Below, piece after piece: positions 1 to 5,462 of a stretch of DNA of 6,119 nt. Both the position numbers and the translations under genes were made by a program. Source of the stretch: JASFEQ01 sp050122535 (GTDB lineage Bacteria; Desulfobacterota; DSM-4660; Desulfatiglandales; HGW-15). The notes beneath the pieces were generated by a model. That model made no database searches and was not told the DNA's origin. It worked only from the letters and a program-made list of their open reading frames with translations. The stretch covers positions 1 to 6,119 of the forward strand of contig JASFIT010000291.1 in NCBI GenBank assembly GCA_050122535.1, read 5' to 3'. Numbering within the stretch: the stretch's first letter is position 1; the number at the start of each line of letters is the position of its first letter.

Positions 1-1723
1 TCTCCTTTTCCTCGCTCTCTTCCAGCTTCCTTACGGATAGACCAATCTTTTTATCGTGTCCTGAAACGTTTATCACTTTAGCTTGGATCACATCATCTAT
101 CTTGAATCTGCTGAGAGGGTTACTGCCCTTGTCTTTGGACAATTCGGAGACGTGAATAAGACCCTCTATTCCTTCCTCCAACTCAACAAAGACACCAAAG
201 TCGGTTATGTTAGTCACAGTGCCGGTAACACGGGTCCCGGGCCTGTATTTTTCTGGAACATGCTCCCACGGATCAGAAGACAGCTGCTTGATGCCCAATG
301 AGAAACGTTCGCTTGCTTTGTCAATATTCAGGACCACCGCTTGCACCTCTTGTCCTTTTTTGTACATTTCCGAGGGGTGTTTAATCCTCTTTGTCCAAGA
401 GATGTCCGAGATATGAACGAGACCATCTATGCCTTCATCGATGCCGATGAAAATGCCAAAATCCGTGATATTCTTTATTCTTCCTTCTATGGTGGTCCCT
501 ACGGGATACTTTTCACCAATAATATCCCAAGGATTTGGTTCCACCTGCTTAAGGCCTAGAGAGATACGCTTGTTAGCAGGGTCAATGTTCAAAACAACAG
601 CCTCAACCATATCACCCACCTTGACCATCTGAGATGGGTGTCTAATCTTTCGAGTCCAGGACATCTCTGATATGTGGATCAATCCCTCAATACCTTCTTC
701 CACCTCTACAAAGGCTCCGTAGTCGGCTAAGCTTACCACCTTGCCACGTAGTCTCGTGGCGATGGGATAATTATCTTGAGCATTGGTCCATGGGTCCGGT
801 TTTAACTGCTTAAGACCGAGGGAGACCCTCTCAGTTTCCCTGTCGAAGTTCAATATTTTGACCGTGATCGTATCTCCCATCTGATACATTTCCGAAGGAT
901 GGCCAACCCGACCCCAAGACATATCCGTGATATGAAGTAGACCGTCAATTCCTCCCAGGTCGATGAATAGGCCATAGTCTGTAATATTCTTTACTACGCC
1001 TTCAACAACAGCCCCATTCTCCAGTTTCTCGAGGGTCTCTTCTCGCATGGAAGCACGTTCCGCCTCAAGGATCGCCCTGCGAGACAGAACAATATTTCCG
1101 CGGCGTTTATTGTATTTCAAGATCTTAAAATCGTGGACCGTCCCGATGAGGGCGTCGAAATCCCTGATCGGTTTCAGATCGATCTGAGAGCCGGGGAGAA
1201 ATGCTTGGAGACCAATATCTACAGTCATACCTCCTTTAATGCGAGATATGATCTTGCCGCTCATGGTCCCATCCTGTTCATACACCCTCTTTATATCGTC
1301 CCATATCTTGATTTTGGCTGCCTTATCTTTGGAGAGGAGGATGACACCGTTCTCGTCCTCTCTCCTTTCCAGAAGAACATCCACTTTTTCACCAACTCTG
1401 GCAGTCAAGTTCCCTTCGGAGTCTATGAACTCATGAATCGGAATCTGCCCCTCTGATTTGTAACCAATATCTACCAGGATGAACTCTTTGTTGATCTGAA
1501 CAATCTCTCCCTTAACAAGCTCTCCTTCTTGAAGGCTTCTCAGGCTCTCCTCGTACATTTCCATGAACTGTTTGCTGTCCTCTTCACCCTTTGCACCTTC
1601 GGCGCTCTCAGGTACCGCCTCTGCCTCTACCTTGGAAGATTCCTGTTTAATTTCAGAGTTCTCATGGCCTCCTTCTTCTTTGTCGGTCACGTTTTCGCCC
1701 GCTTCGGTTGTTTGTTTCTCCAT
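1..1723 (-). CDS. rpsA: 30S ribosomal protein S1 (3' end beyond the window)
   Basis: S1 binds mRNA on the 30S subunit and helps load messages with weak Shine-Dalgarno sequences. The translation is uninterrupted for 574 codons and leaves the window at position 1. Six S1 (OB-fold) repeats are visible at about residues 66-132, 150-216, 235-305, 322-392, 409-479 and 496-566. Repeats 3-6 carry the typical pattern NITDYG/F-x-F-[IV]-x-(E/D)G-[IV]-(D/E)GL-[IL]-H-[IV]-S, each ending in SLG-[LI]-KQ or its equivalent. Repeats 1 and 2 are the divergent ribosome-binding type (for example the AFLPGSQID stretch near residues 174-182). An acidic, Glu-rich extension of about 50 residues precedes the MYEESL segment, where E. 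coli S1 begins. The chosen ATG has a G6 run 11 nt upstream; internal Met54 or Met56 are less likely alternatives. Downstream of cmk, as in many proteobacteria. Confidence 0.97.
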   Translation of the reverse strand, partial: MEKQTTEAGENVTDKEEGGHENSEIKQESSKVEAEAVPESAEGAKGEEDSKQFMEMYEESLRSLQEGELVKGEIVQINKEFILVDIGYKSEGQIPIHEFIDSEGNLTARVGEKVDVLLERREDENGVILLSKDKAAKIKIWDDIKRVYEQDGTMSGKIISRIKGGMTVDIGLQAFLPGSQIDLKPIRDFDALIGTVHDFKILKYNKRRGNIVLSRRAILEAERASMREETLEKLENGAVVEGVVKNITDYGLFIDLGGIDGLLHITDMSWGRVGHPSEMYQMGDTITVKILNFDRETERVSLGLKQLKPDPWTNAQDNYPIATRLRGKVVSLADYGAFVEVEEGIEGLIHISEMSWTRKIRHPSQMVKVGDMVEAVVLNIDPANKRISLGLKQVEPNPWDIIGEKYPVGTTIEGRIKNITDFGIFIGIDEGIDGLVHISDISWTKRIKHPSEMYKKGQEVQAVVLNIDKASERFSLGIKQLSSDPWEHVPEKYRPGTRVTGTVTNITDFGVFVELEEGIEGLIHVSELSKDKGSNPLSRFKIDDVIQAKVINVSGHDKKIGLSVRKLEESEEKE

Positions 1724-1781
1724 TAACCCAATTACCCCCCTATTAGTTTTGTCCCACGAATGGATACCCCCAAAATTTTCT

Positions 1782-1810
1782 TAACTATCAGATATAAAAA
1801 CAAACTTCAA
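1782..1810 (-). promoter_or_regulatory. candidate sigma70-type promoter for rpsA
   Basis: On the minus strand, TTGAAG (plus 1805-1810) lies 17 nt upstream of TAGTTA (plus 1782-1787). The -10 box is preceded by TGA, giving a TGn extended -10. A start near 1775 would give a leader of about 50 nt ending in a G6 run (plus 1735-1740) and the rpsA ATG. The -10 match is only moderate, so rpsA could also be read through from cmk. The rest of the 156-bp gap is AT-rich with no convincing terminator hairpin. Confidence 0.35.
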
Positions 1811-1879
1811 CCATTTGCTCATAAATTTTTGCTTTTTTTTGAGAAATATACCCAGATAAAAAAGAAAAGACAAAATGAT

Positions 1880-2548
1880 TCATACCGCTTCATCTCCCAT
1901 GTTCTCGACTATCTTTTCCACAACTTCATGTGGATTCAGGGAGGTGGTATCAATGATTTTCGCATCTTTGGCCGGACGCAGGGGCGCTATGGGGCGAGTT
2001 TCGTCCTGATGGTCTCTCATCTTGAGTTCCCTCTCCACCTCTTCTAGAGATACAGATTCACCCCGGTCTATCCTTTCCTTATACCTTCGTTCGGCTCTCA
2101 CCTTGGGGGACGCGGTGATAAAGAACTTATATTCTGCCTCTGGGAAAACAATTGTCCCCATATCCCGGCCTTCGGCCACAAGCCTCCCCTGCTGACCAAT
2201 CCTCCTCTGAAGCCCTGTTATGGCCTCTCTCACTTCTTTTAGGGCCGAAATTGCGGAAGAGAGCAGATCTATTTCAGGGGTTCTTATGGCCAAAGATATA
2301 TCTTCGTCTCCTAGATATAATTTGGTTCCTTCCCCGTCTGACTGAAAGTGCAAATCCAGGTTTTGACAAAGCGCCCGAAGTTCTTGTTTGTCCCCTGTAT
2401 CTATCCCCATCCTCTTTGCTTGAAGCGCTACCGCACGGTACATGGCCCCTGTATCCAGATAAAAATAATCCAGTCTCTTGGCCAAAAGTCGGCTCAACGT
2501 GCTTTTCCCAGAAGCTACAGGACCATCTATGGTTATAATCCCATCCAT
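1880..2548 (-). CDS. cmk: (d)CMP kinase (cytidylate kinase)
   Basis: Cytosolic enzyme that phosphorylates CMP and dCMP with ATP, feeding CDP/CTP and dCTP pools. At 222 aa it is full length for the family. The P-loop GPVASGKST lies at residues 9-17. DTGAMYRA at 32-39 matches the CMP-binding DSGA(I/M)YR motif. IRTPEI (88-93) holds a substrate-contact arginine, and EGRDMGTIVFP (126-136) is the signature with the conserved Asp. RDHQDETRPIAPLRPA (178-193) forms the lid and base-recognition region. The start is firm: an in-frame TAG lies two codons upstream of the ATG, and no methionine occurs between. No clear Shine-Dalgarno sequence precedes it, which is odd. It sits between hisC (383 bp upstream, across a repeat-rich gap) and rpsA. 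ispH, which I recall between cmk and rpsA in some relatives, is absent. Confidence 0.97.
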   Translation of the reverse strand: MDGIITIDGPVASGKSTLSRLLAKRLDYFYLDTGAMYRAVALQAKRMGIDTGDKQELRALCQNLDLHFQSDGEGTKLYLGDEDISLAIRTPEIDLLSSAISALKEVREAITGLQRRIGQQGRLVAEGRDMGTIVFPEAEYKFFITASPKVRAERRYKERIDRGESVSLEEVERELKMRDHQDETRPIAPLRPAKDAKIIDTTSLNPHEVVEKIVENMGDEAV

Positions 2549-2593
2549 GAGCTATGTCTGCGGACCATCGAAAAATAGGAACACAATGGTGTC

Positions 2594-2609
2594 TGGAGCG
2601 TTCGCTCCA
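2594..2609. repeat. small palindrome upstream of cmk
   Basis: TGGAGCG and CGCTCCA are separated by only TT, so a 6-bp stem with a GTTC loop can form. It lies about 45-60 nt upstream of the cmk start on the transcribed side. No T-run follows on either strand, so it is not an obvious terminator. Confidence 0.5.
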
Positions 2610-2614
2610 AAATG

Positions 2615-2641
2615 CCAAATACCAAAGCCCAAATGCCAAAA
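2615..2641. repeat. 7-bp tandem repeat, CCAAANN x 4
   Basis: CCAAA recurs exactly every 7 bp at 2615, 2622, 2629 and 2636, with variable dinucleotides between (TA, GC, TG). A further CCAAA lies at 2607, out of register by 1 bp. On the minus strand it reads as TTTGGNN repeats within the cmk leader. Heptameric short repeats occur between genes in some bacteria; no function is evident here. Confidence 0.7.
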
Positions 2642-2676
2642 GCGGACAGCTTCATGGAGCGACAATATGTGCATAA

Positions 2677-2917
2677 GGGGTAATGATGCCTTTTCTGAAG
2701 TGCCTGGCGGGAGGCCGCCGTCCTTTTCTTCGCGCTCGCTTCGCTCCGCTCAGTCCCCAACTTCGTTGGGTCCCCGGTTTCACGACTTATCAGTGGGGGA
2801 AACCGCAGCCCCGAGCTTGTCGAGGGGAATGCGGAGGGGGCAAAACTCCCCCGCAGATAAGTTGTAGAAAAGACCAGGCCGGGAGCCTCGGTACGCAAGA
2901 AAAGGTATCATTGCCCC
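2677..2917. mobile_element. 241-bp noncoding foldback element (MITE-like) between hisC and cmk
   Basis: Terminal inverted repeats at 2677-2696 and 2898-2917 match at 18 of 20 positions, starting GGGG(T/C)AATGAT(G/A)CC. Weaker similarity continues inward for roughly 30 bp (a shared GGC..CC..CTTTTCT pattern). Inside are stacked smaller inverted repeats: CCCAAC/GTTGGG (2756-2770), CGGTTTC/GAAACCG (2775-2781/2799-2805), ACTTATC/GATAAGT (2785-2791/2856-2862), CCGCA/TGCGG (2803-2807/2830-2834, enclosing a CCCC...GGGG hairpin) and GGGGG/CCCCC (2836-2853). Open frames crossing it have no recognisable protein character. It fills most of the hisC-cmk gap. No clean target-site duplication is visible. 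'MITE-like' is inference; it could instead be an old REP-type cluster. Confidence 0.6.
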
Positions 2918-2931
2918 ATTAACCCGCCCTC

Positions 2932-4023
2932 TTATAGGCTCAAGACCTTTCTGATGGTCTGAATAAATCGTTCGTTTTCTTCGGGTAGGCCCACGTTTAC
3001 CCTGATGTAGTCCTCCAAACCATAGCTGTCCATGGCGCGGATAATGACGCCTTCCTTGAGCATGAGCTCATAGGTTTTCTTGGCCCCCGAGGGCACCTTG
3101 ATAAGAAAGAAGTTGGTTTGGGTGGGAACGTATTCAAGGCCCAGATCGTCGAGCTGGCTGTAGAGATAGGAAAGGCCATCTCTGACAACTTCCAAGGTGC
3201 GAGATACGAATTCCGTATCATCCAGGGCCGCGGTGGCCGCCACCTGCGCTAGGGCATTGGCGTTGAATGGTTGCCTGACACGATTCATGTAGTCAATGAT
3301 CTGTTCAGAGGCAAAGCCATAGCCAATCCTGAGGCCTGCCAACCCGTAAAGCTTGGAAAAGGTCCTTAATACGACCATCAGGGGGTAGTCCGCCAAGAGG
3401 TCAAGACCTTGGGCGACGCTGGAATCTGAAACGAATTCTATATACGCCTCGTCCAGCACCACAACGATATCTTGAGGGATTGATTTCAGAAAGGATGCCA
3501 TCGGGTCTTTGGATAGAGCAGATCCAGTGGGATTGTTGGGGTTGTTTATGAAAATGACCTTGGTCTTAGGGGTAATAGCCGCTTTCATGGCTTCTAAATC
3601 AATTCCAAAGTCTGATAAGGGGATAGAAACCATCTTACCCCCCCCGCCTGTGACTATTTTCCCGTAGACGAGAAAGGTGGGAAAAGGCTGGATAACTTCT
3701 TCGTCCGGACTCAGGAAGGTGCGAATAATCAATTCAATCAACTCATTTGAGCCATTGCCAATGATAATTTGAGCCTGGGGCAATCCAAATTTAGAGCTCA
3801 GTTTTGATTTGAGGTAGAAACCGCTCCCATCAGGATACCGGTTCAGGGTCTTCATATTTTCCATCATGGCCTGGATGGCCAAGGGGGATGGGCCCAAAGG
3901 GTTCTCATTGGAGGCCAGCTTAATTGAGCCCGTGATGCCCATCTCCCTCTCCAGTTCCTCAATCGGCTTTCCAGGGGGGTAGGGCACCAGGGTTTCAATT
4001 CCCTGTTTAATTAGCTTTTTCAT
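2932..4023 (-). CDS. hisC: histidinol-phosphate aminotransferase
   Basis: PLP-dependent, fold-type I aminotransferase that converts imidazole-acetol phosphate to histidinol phosphate with glutamate as amino donor; cytosolic and probably a homodimer. Its 363 aa is normal length. Motifs in order: SNENPLGPS (38-46), RYPD (62-65), GNGSNE (89-94, cofactor phosphate contacts), NPNNPTG (161-167), DEAYIEF (191-197, Asp to the PLP ring nitrogen), TFSKLYGLAGLRIGYG (221-236, with Lys224 the Schiff-base lysine and Arg232 nearby), RVRQPFNAN (248-256), and a C-terminal substrate-binding Arg341 in IRVNVG. AGGTGAG is spaced 8 nt from the ATG, supporting the start. No other his gene is in view. Some family members also act on aromatic amino acids or cobalamin precursors, but the motif set favours HisC. 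It is first of the minus-strand genes, with a promoter candidate about 110 bp upstream. Confidence 0.95.
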   Translation of the reverse strand: MKKLIKQGIETLVPYPPGKPIEELEREMGITGSIKLASNENPLGPSPLAIQAMMENMKTLNRYPDGSGFYLKSKLSSKFGLPQAQIIIGNGSNELIELIIRTFLSPDEEVIQPFPTFLVYGKIVTGGGGKMVSIPLSDFGIDLEAMKAAITPKTKVIFINNPNNPTGSALSKDPMASFLKSIPQDIVVVLDEAYIEFVSDSSVAQGLDLLADYPLMVVLRTFSKLYGLAGLRIGYGFASEQIIDYMNRVRQPFNANALAQVAATAALDDTEFVSRTLEVVRDGLSYLYSQLDDLGLEYVPTQTNFFLIKVPSGAKKTYELMLKEGVIIRAMDSYGLEDYIRVNVGLPEENERFIQTIRKVLSL

Positions 4024-4103
4024 AGGACAATCTCACCTTTTGGGCGACGAATACACACGATTTGGAAACGGTTTTAATCTTGTTTCCCTTAACCCCATTC
4101 CTC

Positions 4104-4120
4104 CAGATGGGAACCATCTG
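4104..4120 (-). promoter_or_regulatory. hairpin in the hisC mRNA leader
   Basis: CAGATGG and CCATCTG flank a 3-nt loop, giving a perfect 7-bp stem. If the promoter at 4133-4159 is used, the hairpin lies within the first 10-25 nt of the hisC transcript and might protect its 5' end. On the plus strand it is followed by only four Ts and no upstream gene needs a terminator there. Confidence 0.45.
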
Positions 4121-4132
4121 TTTTCCCCGGCT

Positions 4133-4159
4133 TTTATATCAGAGAATGAGAAATATCAA
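4133..4159 (-). promoter_or_regulatory. candidate promoter for hisC
   Basis: On the minus strand, TTGATA (plus 4154-4159) is followed after 15 nt by TATAAA (plus 4133-4138). TGA directly before TATAAA makes a TGn extended -10, which can offset the short spacer. Predicted start near 4126 gives a leader of about 100 nt before hisC. An upstream perfect TATAAT (plus 4206-4211, minus strand) has no matching -35. Confidence 0.4.
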
Positions 4160-4329
4160 GGATTTTGCAATGGGCCCAAAAGTTTCTTGACCCCTTAACT
4201 GAGCTATTATAGGTTCAATGGGCTAGACACCACGGGTTAGGAGAACTGCAAGATTCACCACCCGCTGCGCTAGAGACACAGAGGGCACAGAGAGATTATA
4301 GCCGCAGATCCACGCAGAAAAGCGGAGAC

Positions 4330-4478
4330 GGGAAAGATCGCTTCAAAATCTATGCGAAGGGTCCTTGGGCAAGGAAAGAAGCGAGCTTATTTCATCCCCT
4401 AAGAACCCTTCGCATTGGTCCCGATGCTTCTCCATCGGGCCCCCTCACTCTGTGAGGGCTTTTGAGCGATCTTTTCCC
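4330..4478. repeat. left cloverleaf fold of the 530-bp element
   Basis: A closing stem of about 18 bp with two single-base bulges pairs 4330-4348 with 4460-4478 (core GATCGCT/AGCGATC). It encloses three hairpins. Hairpin A is 4352-4415, with the perfect stem ATGCGAAGGGT/ACCCTTCGCAT and an inner AAGC-GA-GCTT tip. Hairpin B is 4420-4439, CCCGATG, loop CTTCTC, CATCGGG. Hairpin C is 4442-4458, CCCTCAC, TCT, GTGAGGG. It is not a tRNA: there is no T-loop GGTTCRA sequence, and the arms are far too long. Confidence 0.75.
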
Positions 4479-4553
4479 TGAGAGATCGAGGACAGAGATC
4501 AGAGGGTATTGAGTTAGAGAAGATGAAGAGCACTTCCTTGAATCTCGATTTGA

Positions 4554-4683
4554 GGATCGCTTGAGCCCTCGCAGCGCGGGGTTCCCAATGCTTCTACATT
4601 GGGAGATATGGAGAACCCAGTGGATAAAAAACAAGCGAGCTTATTTTTTATCATCTTGGTCTCCATATAGCTCAAAGCGATCC
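4554..4683. repeat. right cloverleaf fold of the 530-bp element
   Basis: The closing stem pairs 4554-4566 (GGATCGCTTGAGC) with 4670-4683, with one bulged A. It encloses, in plus-strand order, hairpin C' 4567-4581 (CCTCGC, AGC, GCGGGG), hairpin B' 4583-4604 (TCCCAATG, loop CTTCTA, CATTGGGA) and hairpin A' 4606-4668. A' has the stem ATATGGAGA/TCTCCATAT and an inner perfect GATAAAAAA/TTTTTTATC stem topped by AAGC-GA-GCTT. The order is the mirror of the left copy. Stem sequences differ from the left copy while pairing is kept. Confidence 0.75.
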
Positions 4684-4810
4684 TTACCGTCTGTGTCAGT
4701 CTGTGTGGGTCTGTGGCTAATAATTTTCAGAGTTTTCTCTGTGCCCTCTGCGTCTCGAGCGAGAGGAGCGAGCGGGTGGTGAACTCTTTGTTTTTTGCTC
4801 AGATTAGGGG

Positions 4811-4839
4811 TTGACTTACCATTTTTGATCAATTATGTA
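4811..4839 (+). promoter_or_regulatory. candidate sigma70 promoter reading toward the HU/IHF gene
   Basis: TTGACT (4811-4816) and TATGTA (4834-4839) are 17 nt apart. The spacer holds the palindrome TTGATCAA (4825-4832), a possible operator. If it serves the HU/IHF gene the leader would be about 325 nt and would include the hairpins at 4866-4925 and the foldback at 4937-5053. No stronger promoter is visible nearer the gene. Confidence 0.4.
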
Positions 4840-4865
4840 TAAGGCCGCTATATTATTGAACGTCT

Positions 4866-4925
4866 CGGGATTTCCACAACACGGTGAAATCAAATTTTCC
4901 GTGCTGGTGTCAAGGTTTTGTCCCG
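4866..4925 (+). other. potential leader hairpin upstream of the HU/IHF gene
   Basis: CGGGA (4866-4870) can pair with TCCCG (4921-4925). Inside it, CACGG and CCGTG (around 4879-4883 and 4898-4902) enclose an A/T-rich stem. TCCCG can alternatively pair locally in CCCG-CAAA-CGGG (4922-4933), so two exclusive folds exist. There is no long T-run after either, so this is not a standard terminator; a regulatory role is speculation. Confidence 0.25.
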
Positions 4926-4936
4926 CAAACGGGGGT

Positions 4937-5053
4937 AATGGAATGATGGAATAATGGAATACTGGGTGTAAGAGAGGAAAAAGATCTATCTTATTTGTCA
5001 AAAGCTTCCTCTAAACCCATCATTCCAACACCCCATCATTCCAATATTCCAAT
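4937..5053. repeat. small foldback with 8-bp and 13-bp direct repeats
   Basis: The left arm has three 8-bp units, ATGGAATG, ATGGAATA, ATGGAATA (4938-4961). The right arm has CCCATCATTCCAA twice (5016-5028 and 5032-5044) followed by TATTCCAAT. The arms are complementary over most of their length. The interior holds AGAGGAA/TTCCTCT (4973-4979/5006-5012). It is noncoding and of the ATTCCA-repeat type, which I recall as common in some environmental genomes (unchecked). Confidence 0.6.
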
Positions 5054-5069
5054 TGGGGCTAAGCCCCAA
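5053..5069. repeat. 17-bp perfect palindrome
   Basis: TTGGGGCT and AGCCCCAA flank a single central A. It adjoins the ATTCCA foldback and is about 105 bp before the HU/IHF start. With no U-tract on either strand it is not a convincing intrinsic terminator; it could be a protein-binding site or the edge of the repeat element. Confidence 0.5.
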
Positions 5070-5172
5070 GATTCTATATTGAGTGTCTGTGTCGTTTACT
5101 AGGGGAATTCCTGGGTAATCAAGTTACTGTGCGGGGAACCTTCAACGCTAACCTTCATGAGATCGGAGGCAT

Positions 5173-5451
5173 ATGAATAAGTCCCAACTCATAGAAGCGC
5201 TTGCCAAGGCCGAAAATTTGGCACTGAAGAAGGCAGAAGAGGTTGTTAACACGGTTTTCGGTGATATGGAGAATGCCCTCATTAGAGGAGAGAGAGTTGA
5301 GATAAGGGGTTTTGGCAGCTTCAAAATCAAGCACTATGAGGGCTATCAGGGACGGAACCCCAAGACAGGCGAGATCATTAACGTTGCTGAGAAAAAGCTC
5401 CCCTTTTTCAAGGTCGGCAAGGAACTCAAGGAAAGAGTCGACTTGGTATAA
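5173..5451 (+). CDS. ihfB: HU/IHF-family DNA-bending protein, IHF-beta-like
   Basis: Small nucleoid protein that dimerises and bends DNA through beta-arms that insert a proline into the minor groove. At 92 aa it is full length for the family. The N-terminal helices run MNKSQLIEALAKAENL..KKAEEVVNTVF, then RGFGSF (45-50), then the arm signature GRNPKTG (60-66, intercalating Pro63), and LPFFKVGKELKER near the C-terminus. The KELKER end and the position close to cmk-rpsA resemble IhfB, which follows rpsA in gammaproteobacteria; here it is divergent and 3.4 kb away. Without an alpha partner in view, a homodimeric HU-like role is equally possible. GGAGG lies only 3 nt before the ATG, an unusually short spacing, but no better in-frame start exists. 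An SRP RNA begins about 12 nt after the stop. Confidence 0.93.
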   Translation: MNKSQLIEALAKAENLALKKAEEVVNTVFGDMENALIRGERVEIRGFGSFKIKHYEGYQGRNPKTGEIINVAEKKLPFFKVGKELKERVDLV

Positions 5452-5452
5452 A
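5444..5452 (+). promoter_or_regulatory. extended -10 promoter candidate for the SRP RNA, overlapping the HU/IHF stop codon
   Basis: TGGTATAAA is a TGn extended -10 (box 5447-5452). Its TAA at 5449-5451 is also the stop codon of the upstream gene. Start would be expected at about 5459-5463, which coincides with the predicted 5' end of the SRP RNA. No good -35 is seen at 5423-5430, so cotranscription with the HU/IHF gene and processing is the alternative. Confidence 0.45.
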
Positions 5453-5462
5453 GGCCTAAGTT

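Larger units (their letters stand above)
4254..4783. mobile_element. 530-bp foldback element made of two structured halves
   Basis: Perfect 13-bp terminal inverted repeats, TTCACCACCCGCT at 4254-4266 and its complement at 4771-4783. Further inward a perfect 15-bp pair, CAGAGGGCACAGAGA (4279-4293/4736-4750), and an imperfect 32-bp pair (4300-4331/4687-4718, about 23 matches) rich in CAGA units. Each half then holds a cloverleaf-like fold, described separately. About 75 bp at the centre (4479-4553) show only a weak ATCGAG/CTCGAT pairing. No plausible protein is encoded. The arms resemble the degenerate CACAGAG / CGCAGAT repeats I recall from intergenic DNA of many environmental bacteria, sometimes beside GxxExxY-type genes; this is recall and unchecked. 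It lies in the gap between divergent hisC and the HU/IHF gene. 'Mobile' is inferred from the terminal repeats. Confidence 0.6.

Noticed and set aside
1133..1456. 107-codon plus-strand frame inside rpsA
   Set aside because: Antisense shadow of the strongly supported S1 reading frame.
2478..2898. Open frames of 120-130 codons on both strands over the hisC-cmk gap and the cmk 5' end
   Set aside because: They run through the foldback element or the real cmk frame, have no ribosome sites and encode Arg/Ser/Pro-rich sequence with no family motifs.
4104..4124. Plus-strand terminator (hairpin followed by TTTT)
   Set aside because: Only four Ts, a short stem, and no plus-strand gene upstream to terminate.
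4206..4211. Minus-strand TATAAT as the hisC promoter
   Set aside because: A perfect -10 hexamer, but nothing like TTGACA occurs 16-18 nt upstream; the 4133-4159 candidate is better placed.
4330..4478. tRNA or tRNA-like gene suggested by the cloverleaf shape
   Set aside because: No 7/5/5/5 bp arms, no T-loop TTCRA, no anticodon arm of normal size; hairpin A alone is 64 nt.
4392..4832. Short open frames (60-80 codons) in the 530-bp element
   Set aside because: They cross hairpin arms and change character with the repeats; no start signals or protein motifs. The folding signal explains the sequence better.
4938..5044. CRISPR array
   Set aside because: Units are 8 and 13 bp with no 30-40 bp unique spacers, and no cas gene is in view.
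5053..5069. Intrinsic terminator at TTGGGGCTAAGCCCCAA
   Set aside because: No T-run follows on either strand and no gene ends nearby.
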